From Diatrype stigma (taxonomy: Eukaryota > Ascomycota > Sordariomycetes > Xylariales > Diatrypaceae): a stretch of 64,000 bases of DNA. Location: assembly GCA_022225965.2 (NCBI GenBank), contig JAKJXP020000145.1:1-64000 (forward strand). Reading direction: 5' to 3'. Position 1 is the stretch's first letter. Each line of letters opens with the position of its first letter. The notes beneath the pieces are model-generated. The model ran no database searches and was not told the origin of the DNA. It saw only the letters and a list, made by a program, of their open reading frames with translations. This document shows, one piece after another, positions 45,843 to 57,618 of the stretch. A program made the translations under genes and the position numbers.

Positions 45843-48760
45843 GGAAAGTTAGCTGTACATCGTTGATGTCATGTGAGTATAGCTCGCTATAGGTACACAG
45901 CAGTTACGAGTCGTCGTTGTACATGGGTGGTGAGATAGGTGGTGGGTGGGTGATATGGAGATGCGTCCGAATGCGGTCATTGTCCAGCGCAAATGAACAG
46001 ACTCAGGTGGATTGATTCGAGGAACGCGCTGGTATTCAAGGCATTGATGATTGTTTGCTCCGTACCGACGCCGACAAGAAACTACGGAAGAGGCACCGGA
46101 TATTAGGTGTAGTTATTTCCGTTACCCGGAGTTAAGTAGGTATGTACCTAGGTAGCTTTGTAAAAGATTATCTATTGCTGACCCTGTAACTCTCTCATTC
46201 GTCAAACCATCGTTGTCTCAGGTGCATTCCGCGTCGGTATCCTGCCAAGACCTGCCCTTAATGAGCTTCAGAGGCCGATGAATCATGACTAGACACTTGA
46301 TCTGGCTTATGTTGTCGAGTTGGAACCATGGACAGATCCCGAATTGCTGAATACCCCCGCTACCTACGTTACATAATACCTACCTACATATGCTGTGGAG
46401 ACTCATGCAGCCCATATCCTTGCCGTAGGGCTGATGACAATACACTAGCTCATATGTAGATAAGCGTACCCAATAATATGGGGTAATGAGCGGGGATTAG
46501 AGCCCCAGCCCCCGGGGCAGGACCCATATCCGGACCCATATGGCCGGGACGAGAGGAAAGGGACCAGGTCATGTTGCAGCTGTCGGGTCATGAGCGTACA
46601 ATCATAGCACCTGCATAGGTATCATTTGACCCTGGCAGTGCACCTTGACAGTTTTCCAACCTAATCGTCTCCTTTTCTCATTTGAACTTGGCGCGATAAA
46701 ATGGGTCTATTTGGAGCTGCTCTAGTGCTTTGGCAGGGGCCCCCCCTGGGGGGTCCCATTTGGGCCTATATAGAGGTCCGATCCGCCCCCATACGTCCCG
46801 GACGCTTCCCTCTTTCCTTCCTTCCTTAGAGCTTTAGCAGAGTGTAGCAAATACGTCAAATAAAAGGTCCATTCAGAAACGCCACAGAAGCTTATGGGAA
46901 ACCTGTGCACTGATAGTACTGTGTTGACTAACTGAAAGGTGGCACCGCAGGCCAGGCGGCAGAGCGTCGGCAGTAGCCATCGGGAGTCGTAACGTCTGGT
47001 ATGTGCCGTTCACGAGCATTTTGGGTTTTACTTCATGGAAAGAGGGGGTTCACTTGTTTAACTACTACCCCCTTGTCCTCGTGGCTTAGTTACTGAATCA
47101 TGCAACATTGATTTATTCAGCAATCATACGTGTCACGATCCTCGTTTTTCACGAAATCTACTGTACCTGTTTTGCTATTGATCACATTCCACGTACAGAT
47201 AGATATACCTTGAATATATAGTATTATGGTGTCAGCAGCGTCATGCCGATATAAGTAAAGACAACGAATGGAGCAGGTACCTGTTCATCCGCCTACCCTG
47301 AAGTTCGGCATGCCAGAGGAGAACACACGCACATGGCACATTCCCTATGCGGTGCTCATACTGCTCTCTCCCTGATTAGCCTTATTCGAACGAAGGGCAT
47401 GGGCCTTCGACAGTCTGCGAATACCGGACTCCGTAGTTCAGAGGCATGACCCTAGACTTGGCGTTGTGGCAATCGCCGAAGCCGTTGAAGACCTGCTCTG
47501 ACCGCCATACCTCCTTGAAATCCGGGCAACTCCGGGTAGATAAGCGGCTGCGAAAAAGACCTCGTCGGCGCCAGCACCTGATAGCGGTTGTGCCCACCTC
47601 GGGGCGATAGCCGCACACGCAAACGGTCGGGTGTCTGATGTGACGGCACATGTTGGGATCAGGAAAGAAAACGAATGGGGCCAAGTAGAACACAAGACTC
47701 GATAATGGACTTTGTCCTGGCCTTTATACCTCCCGAGTGATGCCCAATTGACCGGCGTTTGTGTCTCGATATGTTTTGTCTCGGTGCAGTGACAAAGATA
47801 TTGTTTAGTCTTGGCTTTGTGCTGTGCGGTAAGTGCAGGTCGCGACTGAGCATTGTTGTGTGCTTATGTGGAACTGAGAACAATGGTTATCTTATATGTA
47901 AAAGACATGCTCACTTTGATGATGGAAATATTTGTGTCATATGATGGTGAAAGTGAATGGAACTATTCGGAAGTGGTCATCTTACAATGAATCCTGGAGA
48001 AGTGCATAGATTTACCTGAGTCTGTTGTTAGGGCAGTCAGGAAATTAGTAGAATATTGTCGGTATGAGATGAAATCGCACTGCACTAGACTAGAGTAGAG
48101 TAGGTATTATATAGCGAATCTTACTTAGTCAGACCTTTGTTTTGTGAACGTAAACATTGCGATTGTTCATTAGATTCTCTGGGCTTACTGTAGAAAAGTA
48201 AAAAATATGCCTTGGAACCTATTGATGAAAGACATTGTTGTTTAGGAGAACAACTACTTCTGAGGCTATTGGTTATGTAACTGGATAGAAGACATCAAGA
48301 CCTAACATGGCGCCCGCCTCCCTGAGATAGGATGGAAACCTTAGGCGTATTATTGGTGGTCCGGAGAGGCTTGACTCTTAGCCAATGAGGATAGTTGAGG
48401 TTATGTAAAGCCTCGTAGTCCCATATTCCTCGTCTCATGTTGTGCAACTATGTTGCAGTCTGACCATGGAAGCCTGGTTATGGATTACTCATTGTCTAGG
48501 AGAAATAGTGCTGCTCACCTTGACGCACCAAGCGTTAATAGTGATGGGTGACTAGTCAACGGTTTAAAGAGGGGGTTCATTCACAGATAGGGACTCCGAA
48601 TAATGTGAATATTTGCTGGGTTTGTGATCTGGAAACCGTAGCTAGAATGTTCTACAGCAGGTATTAACTGTCCCTTTCCGAGGGCGAGGATTATTAGTGC
48701 CAGGTCTCTAGCGTCAACTTTGGATTACTCCCAAACTCGTGAAATCAGTGTCCCAGGCTT
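45843..48760. other. Intergenic region, no well-supported gene
   Basis: No recognisable product. A GC palindrome lies near 46737-46758 (GGGGCCCCCCCTGGGGGGTCCC). A small Cys/Arg-rich frame at 47382-47651 on the - strand (89 codons from its ATG) is described separately. The rest shows only short open frames and scattered TAGGTA words. Confidence 0.5.
47382..47651 (-). CDS. Possible small Cys-rich protein (89 aa), doubtful
   Basis: Starts MCRHIRHPTVCVCGYRPEVG and contains further Cys residues and a basic RCWRRRGLFRSR segment. The opening resembles small fungal proteins with an N-terminal MCR..., CG pattern, but no family was recognised, there is no signal peptide, and two overlapping frames are also open on this strand. 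It could equally be a chance frame. Confidence 0.25.
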   Translation of the reverse strand: MCRHIRHPTVCVCGYRPEVGTTAIRCWRRRGLFRSRLSTRSCPDFKEVWRSEQVFNGFGDCHNAKSRVMPLNYGVRYSQTVEGPCPSFE

Positions 48761-50416
48761 TCAAGTCGCACCCTCGATGTCTTCGGCCGAAATTTCCAAC
48801 CCTTTATCATGTCCAGAGAAAGAGACTCTCCATTCCTTGTCATCTCTAGGGCACAGCTCTATATCCAAGTCCCAGTCAGGGACAGGCATAGCAGCCACCG
48901 GGTTCGCTTTGTTCGTCGAAGGGCGGACCCATTTTCCACCCACAGGGCGGATGTCATACCGCAAGACCATCAGTGCCGCAAACATCAGAACTTCGGTAGT
49001 CGCAAAGTGTCGCCCTGGGCATAGCGTCGTTCCTCCACCGAAGCCCCGGAAGGCGAGGGGGTTAGGCCGCTTCCTGCCGGGCTCCCTTATGAACCTCTTG
49101 TGGTAGAACTCGTTGACATTCTCGCCCCATACGGAAGGGATGGTGTGCTGTACGTGACTTGGAATCATGACTGTGCTGCCCTTTTTGATCAGGTACTTTC
49201 CCTCGAGTAGATGATCTTCCAAAGCAACACGGACAGTAACGCCGGTGCCGTTGTAGCGGGACATCTCCTGGAACGTGGACAGCAGAATGGGACAGGAGTC
49301 TTTGACATGGGCCATGTCAATGGTGCACACTCCATCGACCTCCCGTCCGCCCTTGGATAGCTCGGTCCTTATATCCTCCAACACAACCGGGTCAGAGAAT
49401 ATGTGATAAACCATCCAGAAGGTAGCAGGAAGCGTGTTGGAGAGAATCCCTATTGCGCCTAGAACCTCAGCTTGGGCCGTGTCGTTCCGACTGATATGGA
49501 AGTCGTCGTTGATATGGACGCGTGACTGGACCAGTTTGGACCCAGTCTCGAACCATCCCTCTCCGAAATACTGTCGCCACGTCTTCGCCATATACTCGCG
49601 AGCTTGGTATGCCTCCTTGGCCAGCAGGTTGGGGTAAGGCATGAGAACAAAAGTCATGATGGATGATTCGAATTTGCTAAGTCGATCAGTGCCTATATAT
49701 CCTGGGGGCCGTTTTCAATAAGAAGACTTACTACCAAGCACTTTCCATAGCGGGATTACGGTACGGATTTTTCGGGCCATAGACGCCATCAGTAGTGGCT
49801 ATGAGCAGCTCATGGCGGATCCAGTCAAACATCTTAACGGCCACTGGACCTTTCTTTGACCATGTTTCCAAGGAGTCGGCAAGGACTTCGATGGACTTCC
49901 TATTCATCGCATCCAGGTGAGGACCAGCGCTTACAGCGGAGTGGATATACTTAGGGAAGCTCATTAAATAGCCTTCGTCGCGCATAAGATCGCGTTCCAT
50001 GATTTCGTGGGCGGCCTTGCTCACCCCACCAACGTCTCTCGCAATGTTTGCCTCTATCGCGGTGAAAGAAAGAGCCCGGAACTGGCGCTGTACTACAGGG
50101 ATAAGTGACGTAGCGTTCACCACGTACATCCTGGATCCAGGCATCCGCAAGGTGTAAATCGGGAGGTTGTACTTGTCTCTATCGTCGAGGTTATCAGCAA
50201 ACAACGTGACATGCCCAAAAGGAACCCCGACACTCACCGCATTGCGCTGTAGAATTTCGCCTTTTTGGTGTTCATCAATATGAGAGGGGATACGAAGGGA
50301 ATCGTAGTCTCGATCGAAGGCGGCTCCCTTGCATCTTGGGTGAAGTGGAGGAGGGCTCGAACAAAGATGTAGATTCCTACAACAGTCCCAAGGACAGTTG
50401 CGAGGCCGAAGCTCAT
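48761..50416 (-). CDS. Cytochrome P450 (CYP7/CYP8-like class), membrane-anchored
   Basis: Three exons (50416-50238, 50178-49732, 49676-48761) give 513 aa, with introns of 59 and 55 bp, both with good donors (GTGAGT, GTAAGT). The ATG at 50416 places a hydrophobic N-terminal anchor (ATVLGTVVGIYIFVRALL) at the front, as in ER P450s. The heme loop FGGGTTLCPGR has its Cys ligand at about residue 428; the ExxR motif is EMSR at 346-349. The I-helix reads SNTLPATFW, in place of the usual AGxDT oxygen-activation motif; this variant is seen in CYP7/CYP8-type enzymes and fungal relatives, some of which rearrange peroxides or hydroxylate sterols. The substrate is unknown. No biosynthetic core enzyme is adjacent, so it is not obviously in a secondary-metabolite cluster. 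Confidence 0.93.
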
Positions 50417-51476
50417 GTTGATGGTGCTGTCAAGAGCCAGGAAGGTAAGCGACAAACTCTACAGCACTTCGGAACTGACGATGTCACCAGGGAACTGCGA
50501 TAGCAGGCCCTCTTCAATATATTTATAGAAGTTGTGTAGCGTTACATCGGTCTTTGTTTGCACATCTCTAGGTAACCTTCATAACTGTTATCAGTGTAGT
50601 TAATTATGACCTGCTCCATGTTGATCAACAAGAAAAAATACAGTGGTCGCTGCGCCGCAATGTCGCTGACGCTACCTAGCTTAATGATATATTAAGTGCA
50701 AGCCCTTCTTATTATCAATGGGACTAGCACCCCCTGGTCGTGTATATATGTGCATTAGTATTTATGCATGCATGCTATCAAGACTTAATTTGCTGGGTTG
50801 CTTCAGTGCTGACAGTCTGGGACGCTGAAAAGCGTGAACTGGTGATAGGTGACTTGACTTTACATTTGCAAAGACATAGTGGCCATATCGCTAACGTGCA
50901 ACTATGTTAGCAGTTAGCTTTCAGGCATCATCTGGTCATCATAGTGAGAGCCCAAAATTTGAGTGTAGTATGCAACCGAATAACTTATCACCGCACAGCA
51001 CTTATGCTATGCAGCAACTTGACTTGTTGGAATAGAACTCTATCTAGGTATTGTTCAACCCAGACGCACCATTGGTAGCCTGGGGAAATCCCTGCGAGTA
51101 AACCAAGCACTTATGCTCGTCCGTCCGTCAAAACCGTCCTTATCCTACACGTCTCAGCCAGCATCCCCGTCTCAACAGTGATCAGGCCCAGGCTCGTCAC
51201 GTCACGTCCCCTCCAAGCCCTACAAGCTACTCCGCGACTTGTCCCCGCCCCTTGTCCCCCCTTCCTCCCTTCATTACCCCTACTGACCTTCGTCATCCTC
51301 AAAAGCTCTCAGTGACCTGATCAGAATCCACAATACCCCAAGCAACATCGTTGGCATTAGCAACAGTATTGGCGTCATCAGTGTGGGTGTAGTCGGCGAT
51401 ATCGATGTTGTTAGCGACATTGATGTGTTAGTGTCCTCAACACTGGAAGTGTTGTGGACATCGGCACCATCTAAGT
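50417..51476. other. Intergenic region, no gene recognised
   Basis: Upstream of the P450 gene and downstream of the F-box-like gene. Short open frames only. Around 51370-51470 are repeated GATAT/GTTGTTAG words without clear structure. Confidence 0.5.
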
Positions 51477-53132
51477 CTAAGTCTCAGTATCAGCCTCCGA
51501 ATCCATCTCGGAGTCTGTCTCGTCGTCTGTCTCGGCATCCGCAGCTCCTTCCTCTTCTGCGGCCCCCTTCTTCTTTTCGCCATCCCGAGCGAAGATCAAA
51601 TCGTTGACCATGCCGTACATGCGGTCGGTGACGTTTTGGCGGCCCTCGTCGTCGTCCTTGGGAGGGCAGACCTCGCGGAAGCGCCCGATAAGTGTCATCC
51701 GGAGGCCGGGCTGCAGGCCTGGCTTGCCGCTCTCCCAGGTCGTCAGTTCGTGGAGGCCGGCTTTGATCATGACTTTGCTCATACGCTTCAGATTGCTCCG
51801 ACTGGGGCCGTGAACGTGCGACCACAAAAAGTAGGATCCATGTCGTAGCACACACTCCTCAAAGACCGTAATACGCTCCACCTAATTTATTTTTGAGTTA
51901 GCCATATATCCTTTCTCCTGTATTTGTGTTCTTATATACAAACAAACACACACACTTTGTCATTCACACTCATAGAACCATTCAGCGAGATGTTGGCTCA
52001 GGGCACAGTCATCTTGAAATATGATTCCAGGAAAACATGTATTCCTCTCGCAGAAGACAATTAAAGTAATCCCCGAGCCGCCAAGCTGCAGAGATTGTAC
52101 CAAATGAAAAATGGAGACGAGCGAAATCAGGGGTAGGGTAGAGAAGGGTACAGTACGCTAGGGTAGGATGTAGGTATGGGAATATGAGCACGCGAACGGG
52201 TTTAGTGTATGCAAAACTTACAGCAACAGGGTCACTCTGCACGTCAGCGTTCTTATAGCTGTATGCCTCGCCACAGCCGGCGATGAAGTAGAACAGGGCC
52301 AGGACGTCGTCGGCGGGCAGGGCGCGGACGAGGGCGAGCTGGTGGGGGCGGGCGTCGGGGTTGAGGAAGGGGTCGGGGTCGGGGTAGCTGCCGCCCTGCT
52401 CCTCGGGGAGGGCCTCCTCGGGCAGGTCCCAGGGGTCGTCGACGGCGGTGATCTCGGCCCAGCGCTCGGGGGCGGGGGCCGTGCAGGGCGCGTTGGCCGC
52501 CACGTCGGCGATGCGCTCGCACAGGCCGAGCCCGCGCCGGACGAGCGCCTGGTGCCGGCCCCGCTGCGCGTCCGTCCAGCCGTAGAAGGTCCACGAGCGG
52601 CCGCCGGCCTCGAAGAAGCCCGGGGTAGCCGCTGCCTTGGCGGGGTCGCCGTCGGTCGCGAGGGCGCGGCGGTCGTCGAACAGCTCATCGGCGCGGCGCG
52701 CGCGGCGCTCCAGCTCCGCCGCCATGTTCAGCGTGCCGCCGCGCAGGACGTGCCGCTCGATCGTCGAGGACGACAGGACGTTGCCCGCCGGCGGCATGTA
52801 GAAGCCCGCGACCTTGGCGTCGCTGATGGATCGCTCGTGGGTCTTGATGAGCGCTTGGACGTCCTTGTTGACTGAGTTAGTATCCTGAGCTAAACCAACC
52901 ACGAGCAAAAACAGCATCGTCATGAATATCATCATCAGATCGTTTCGCAATCACTTTCGAATCATTGTTTTGAAAATCGCCCTCAAACCAACGGGCTGCT
53001 TTGACAATGTTTCATCCTCAAGTTGACTTGATTTCGCTGACTTACCTTGTTGCTCATCATGAAGTTCTTCATGGAATTGACGTCTAAGTGCCCGGCTATC
53101 TCGAGCATAAGCTCACTTGGAAGTAGCTCCAT
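51477..53132 (-). CDS. F-box-like protein with acidic C-terminal tail
   Basis: Three exons (53132-53046, 52884-52222, 51881-51477) give 384 aa. The introns are 161 and 340 bp, the second long for this genome; both have GTAAGT donors and in-phase joins. The 29-codon first exon, MELLPSELMLEIAGHLDVNS and onward, matches the start of fungal F-box domains (LPxELxxEIxxHL), which recruit substrates to SCF ubiquitin ligases. The middle has no recognised substrate-binding repeat, and the last ~35 residues are Asp/Glu/Ser/Thr-rich. Exon 2 is markedly GC-rich. Only the N-terminal half of an F-box is clear, so another scaffold function is possible. Without the first exon the frame would appear to start with a false signal peptide at 52950, which is intron sequence. 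Confidence 0.68.
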
Positions 53133-53914
53133 CTTTGGATCTCACGATGGAGGGAGTGCCGGTACGGATACAAGGCAGTCGATGCAGAGGGAAGGAGGTC
53201 GATGGGTATCGACGGGATTGAAGTGGCAGCGACGACTTTGATGATACTATGGAAATGATGATTCTGAATTCCAGGGGGGCTGGACTAGGGGGTTCGAGAC
53301 AAGCGCGCGAGCACGGATATTGCCTTTCTTGTCGATAACTAAAGATGCGGTCCGTTCTCAAGAGGTCCAGGTGATGATCGAAAACAGAATTATTCGATAA
53401 TACATATATGTGTGTTCAAGTCTTAGGGAGAGAGATGGCAGCAGTCGGCCTGCAAACCCACATACATAGTAATGCTTGTGATGTTATGACGAATCGAGAT
53501 GACTTGCGGCACCTTGATGGCACTGCAGCAGCCATTCTGCTCAATTCACTCTTGATTTTTTGTTAGGTTGCCTGTTGCCCAGGTAGACAAGACGGAACTA
53601 AGTTGGGAACGAGCCATCAAGGTCATTGATTTGGACCCCTTTGAAAAGTCGCTGCTTCCCATTGTAGGTACTTCCGGACCTTTCTTCACACGACCAGGCA
53701 AGCTGCATTCGCACGACGCGCTACGATCGCAGTGCATGATCGAGGCAGACTAGAAGTGCCTGATTCGAGCATCGCCGCGGAAGTTCAGACGGAAGGTCGA
53801 GTAGAACTTTGAGGTTATTGCAACATCCGCACGCTAGCGGCGGGGTACCAATTCTGGAATTATGGAAATAGGGTCAGAGAACAAGCCACAGAAGTACCCA
53901 GGCACCAGGTTAGC
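53133..53914. other. Intergenic region, no gene recognised
   Basis: Probable promoter of the F-box-like gene plus unassigned sequence. A 61-codon open frame at 53568-53753 has no recognisable motif. Confidence 0.5.
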
Positions 53915-53920
53915 AGGTTA

Positions 53921-54482
53921 GGAGACCTGCTATTGGGGCTGTCTCAACTTTACTCTTGGGCTGTACCCACACCTTGACAGCTGGTGGCCGGACTGTCCCA
54001 GTGCACTAGTCCCTCCCATCAACGGAGATGCTGCAACGCCCAGTTTCCCACCTAAACCAACGGATTTTGCATACAACAGCTTGGGAACCAATAGTGGGCT
54101 ACGACATAACGGCAATGCCGATTCAATTCCTATTGCAAAGACGATGATCCCGCCCCTATACAAAGCGGCACCCAACGCGGCCGTGCCAGCGCCCCCCGTG
54201 CCAGCGCCCCCCGTGCCAGCGCCCCCCGTGCCAGCGCCCCCCGTGCCGGCACCCGCGGTTTTAGTTTTCGGTTTTGCGTTGGTGTTGTGTCGGTATTATA
54301 GTAATACATAGCACTTGCAAAATGACGATATAATGCCGAATGGTTCGTTTTAGGTGCGATATTGGTGGTTATAGCGGGTGGCTGCATAAGGGGGTTTTAA
54401 CCTTTTACTGTGGGTCCGACAGTTGGCAAGGTATGGGTACAGCCCAAGAGTAAAGTTAAGACAGCCCCAATAGCAGGTCTCC
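53921..54482. mobile_element. MITE with ~56-bp terminal inverted repeats and 6-bp target duplication
   Basis: Left arm 53921-53976 and right arm 54427-54482 are inverted copies that begin GGAGACCTGCTATTGGGGCT and differ only at a few bases, including two C/T changes. The element is flanked by AGGTTA at 53915-53920 and 54483-54488. It has no transposase and is 562 bp long. Its interior carries a 15-bp GC-rich tandem repeat. The superfamily is uncertain: a 6-bp duplication does not decide between the known groups, and an 8-bp reading (GCAGGTTA/CCAGGTTA) would have one mismatch. Confidence 0.88.
54181..54255. repeat. 15-bp GC-rich tandem repeat inside the MITE
   Basis: Four exact copies of CCGTGCCAGCGCCCC and a fifth degenerate one. 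In one frame it would encode Pro-Ala-Pro repeats, but no gene context supports translation. Confidence 0.92.
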
Positions 54483-54596
54483 AGGTTAGCTGGGTTAGAC
54501 AGGCCTACTTGACACATGTAACTGCCGTAGCTGCTCTGGGACAAAGAACACTGGAAGCATTATGTCCAGGCTTTAGGTAAGTCATTAGGGGGCATA

Positions 54597-56540
54597 CGAA
54601 GGTCGCGGCCACAATTGTTGATAACGCTAAAAATTACCCACAGTATACGGGGCTATACCACTTAAATCCTACAATTATATACACTTTCTTGAATAATTGA
54701 AGCCGTATAACGTAAGAAATTAACGATTATAAGTCCATTAAAGTTGTTTTAATTAATTAATTATTAATCGAAATTAAAATCGGAATCGGAATTTAAATTA
54801 AAGCGACCCAAGCCGGCAAAAGGATTCGAAAAATCACTTTCGTTTGAATAAAAGTCGCCCGCGGCATTTTTTAGAACCATATGGTAAATCCTACTGCTGC
54901 CACTTTTTTGTTTTTTAAGGTGTTTTTCCGCGTTTTTAATCCATTCGGCTTTAAGGGCATTATCGGGTTTTTTAGCTATTTTTTCCTTTTTATTTTTCGC
55001 TTTTTTTCCTTTCGGTGGCTAGGTTTTTTCTGTATAGTTATTTCTTCTAAGCCGGTAAATTATCCATTAAACGTTTTGACGTATCCGTTTTACGTAACGT
55101 TAAAGCTTTTTTTAAAGGTAATTCTTTTACGTTGCGAACCAGGCTTTTTTTATTTCCGAACGATTCTTTAAAGCGTTTGCCTTTGTAATAGCGATCTTTA
55201 CTTAAAACCAAGGTGATTCGATGGTATTTAGGTTAAGCGAATTAGCGGGCCAGATCAAAATGGGGATATCTTTAGCTGCCCAGACCTTCATATATTATTT
55301 CGATACGTAAAAAGGTACGTTGTTTTTTTGGGCGATAAAGTAAATGTAAAGGTATTTTTTTTTTATTCTTTTAACGAACGGAATAAATAATGGCTTTAAA
55401 ATTTTCTCGCGATACCGAATCCAGTTAATACCGCTAGCTTTATTTTCCTTAACTTGAACGCCGTAATTCTTATCGAATTTCCATTACGGCTTTCGATTAT
55501 TTTTGTTCCTAGCAATTCCTATTTTCCGTATATAAGTTTTTATTTTCTAACGACCTTTTGCTTCAGTTTCGTAGGTATTATTCCATTGTTTTATTATTTT
55601 GTTATAGTTCTTCCTTATTGTTTTAATCTGAACAGGCCAATAATAAAAAGGTCCTTTTTTTATATAACAAAAGCAGCCTTAAAACATAAAGTCCATATAT
55701 CCCTTTTATCGTTCCCTTTTTATAATGCTATTGTAAAATTCCTAAAGACGTCGCTACATACGTTAACGCCCGCGAGTATTTCCTAGGGTTATAAAAGTCT
55801 TATTATTTTATATAATACCCATTTATTATTCGAAGGTCCAGTTTCGTACTTATAACGCGAACTTTAAACGTTTAATTCGAGAACTATCGTTAAGGCCGAA
55901 TTTAATAATAAGTTTAACGCTATTAAACTTCTTTTTTTTAAGGGTTCGAAGGATTAATCGACGGGATATAATAAAGGATTTATTGGGTTATTAATTATTA
56001 AAGTATGTCGTTAATTTTTGGGTAAAGAATTTGCGGGACGCTTTATTCGAGGTTAGAATCTTAATAATCTCGTTTTTTTTTTCGGTCGTAATAACCTTTT
56101 TTCTGTTTCGACCGGGCCTTTTAAAAACGTATTTAAAAAGGATAAAACCGTTAATAACGTAGCTACGAAACTTAGCTTTCCTTAATAAGCCCGAAAAACC
56201 AGGAATTAAATAGCCGGTTTTTGCAGTTATCGTCGCTTTTAAGGCCTTTTTTGTATATAAAGTAAGTGCTTACGACTTAATTGCAACGTCGAATTCCTTT
56301 AGTATTTCGAAAAGTCACGATATTTAAAGAAGCAAATTAATTAAAAAAAAAGTTCGAAGTATTAGTAAGTTATTAATAGGAAATGCTAAAAGCATTAAGT
56401 ATTATTTTAATGCCATATAAAATGTATAAAAACCTAATGCGGGATATGCCAGTTATTATATAGTATATATGGGGCTTTAATGTATTTATTGCACGTTAGT
56501 TAATTTTTAGCGTTATTAACAATTATGGCCGCGACCTTCG
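54597..56540 (-). mobile_element. RIP-degraded Tc1/mariner-class DNA transposon
   Basis: Inverted repeats of about 40 bp (54597-54636 and 56501-56540), starting CGAAGGTCGCGGCC at both ends, differ by one C/T and one G/A. They are flanked by TA on each side (54595-54596 and 56541-56542), the duplication made by Tc1/mariner transposases. The 1,944-bp interior is AT-rich and RIP-degraded. On the - strand a DDE transposase is still legible near 55170-55500. Confidence 0.9.
55130..55520 (-). pseudogene. Degenerate DDE transposase
   Basis: On the - strand, across stops, the text includes a YREKILKPLF-like block, then WPANSLNLNTIESPW near 55213-55253, the signature around the last acidic residue of Tc1/mariner-class DDE/D transposases. 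Stop codons and composition show it is dead. Confidence 0.8.
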
Positions 56541-56542
56541 TA

Positions 56543-57618
56543 TAATAGGTGAAAACGATCGATATGTGAATAATTAGGTAACTCTGAAAATAATGATGCA
56601 AATGACGTACCTACCAGCCTATGTAGATCTATTATTCCAGTTTAGATCAGCTTCACGTGATGTTCTAGGAACACCAATTGTATTGCAACTTTATGTAACT
56701 ACGTATATACATAATAAACAAGATGTGATTTAATACCTAATCACAGGTATTTACATAGTTAACTACTTATAGTAAAATATGAACAACTTAATCATAGACA
56801 GACTGTCAAATTACGCAATCAACCTGAACCCCTTAATAAATACCATACATAATACAAGTACCTAGGCATACTACCTATGTAGGTACACATGATTGAATAG
56901 GCTGATACCTAGGTAGGGGGTAGGTAGTAGCAAGCTGACATAAGCAAACCAAGTAGGTACCTATGTTCCGCTTGCATTAGGAGCTGCAGGGACGATTAAG
57001 TGCAGACAGATATGGAGGCACATTGGATGGATAGGCGCATACAACCTTGATGAAGGAGTAGCTTTCATCCAGTCGTCGCACTTTCCTCAAACCTGCTTAT
57101 AAGTAACCACCAAGGTACACACATTCTTGCAATCAATGGAAGGAATCAATATAACAGCATGCATGTGAACAATGGGCCTTGTGCTTCCCAGATATCGTAT
57201 GTTGGTAGGTACACCAATAATCGACGTGGACAGCCAAGACCAGATCTGATAGGGGCATGAACCTGGGACATACACCACGTCCATAATTCATATAGATGTT
57301 TGGCAGTATCATACATAACAGACAAAATCTGCCCATCCCCACGACTTTCACGGCTGGCATACTTACTGCCGCGCCATTATAACCGCGATTAGCATAGCAC
57401 CCAAAGAAGTCGTGTTGTGCCCCAGCCAAAAGATGGACTCCCCAACGCCTTTGATGCGAATTTGACCACGGGCGCGCTCCCATGGTATTACCACCGCCCA
57501 TCCACGTGCCCGGAATACCCTCCTTCCCAGACCAGACCAAAATAAAGTATACTACTGCCAAAAGCTTGAATCATGTGCCTTTGATTTTTTCCTTTTCCCT
57601 ATTCGCTCCCTGCGTTTT
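56543..57618. other. Intergenic region, no gene recognised
   Basis: Contains CCTAGG and TAGGTA-rich sequence at 56860-56960. A 142-codon open frame on the - strand (57133-57561) lacks an ATG at its start and any recognisable motif; I take it as chance. Confidence 0.5.

Noticed and set aside
52884..52950. Signal-peptide-like start of the F-box-like gene
   Set aside because: Lies in an intron with GTAAGT donor at 53045 and CAG acceptor at 52885; the upstream exon provides a better N terminus.
54881..55171. 96-codon Phe-rich open frame on the + strand
   Set aside because: Antisense to the decayed transposase; AT-rich DNA gives Phe/Ile/Leu frames by chance.
57133..57561. 142-codon open frame on the - strand
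   Set aside because: No ATG at its start, no domain or splice support, and Cys/Gly/Tyr-rich composition without pattern.
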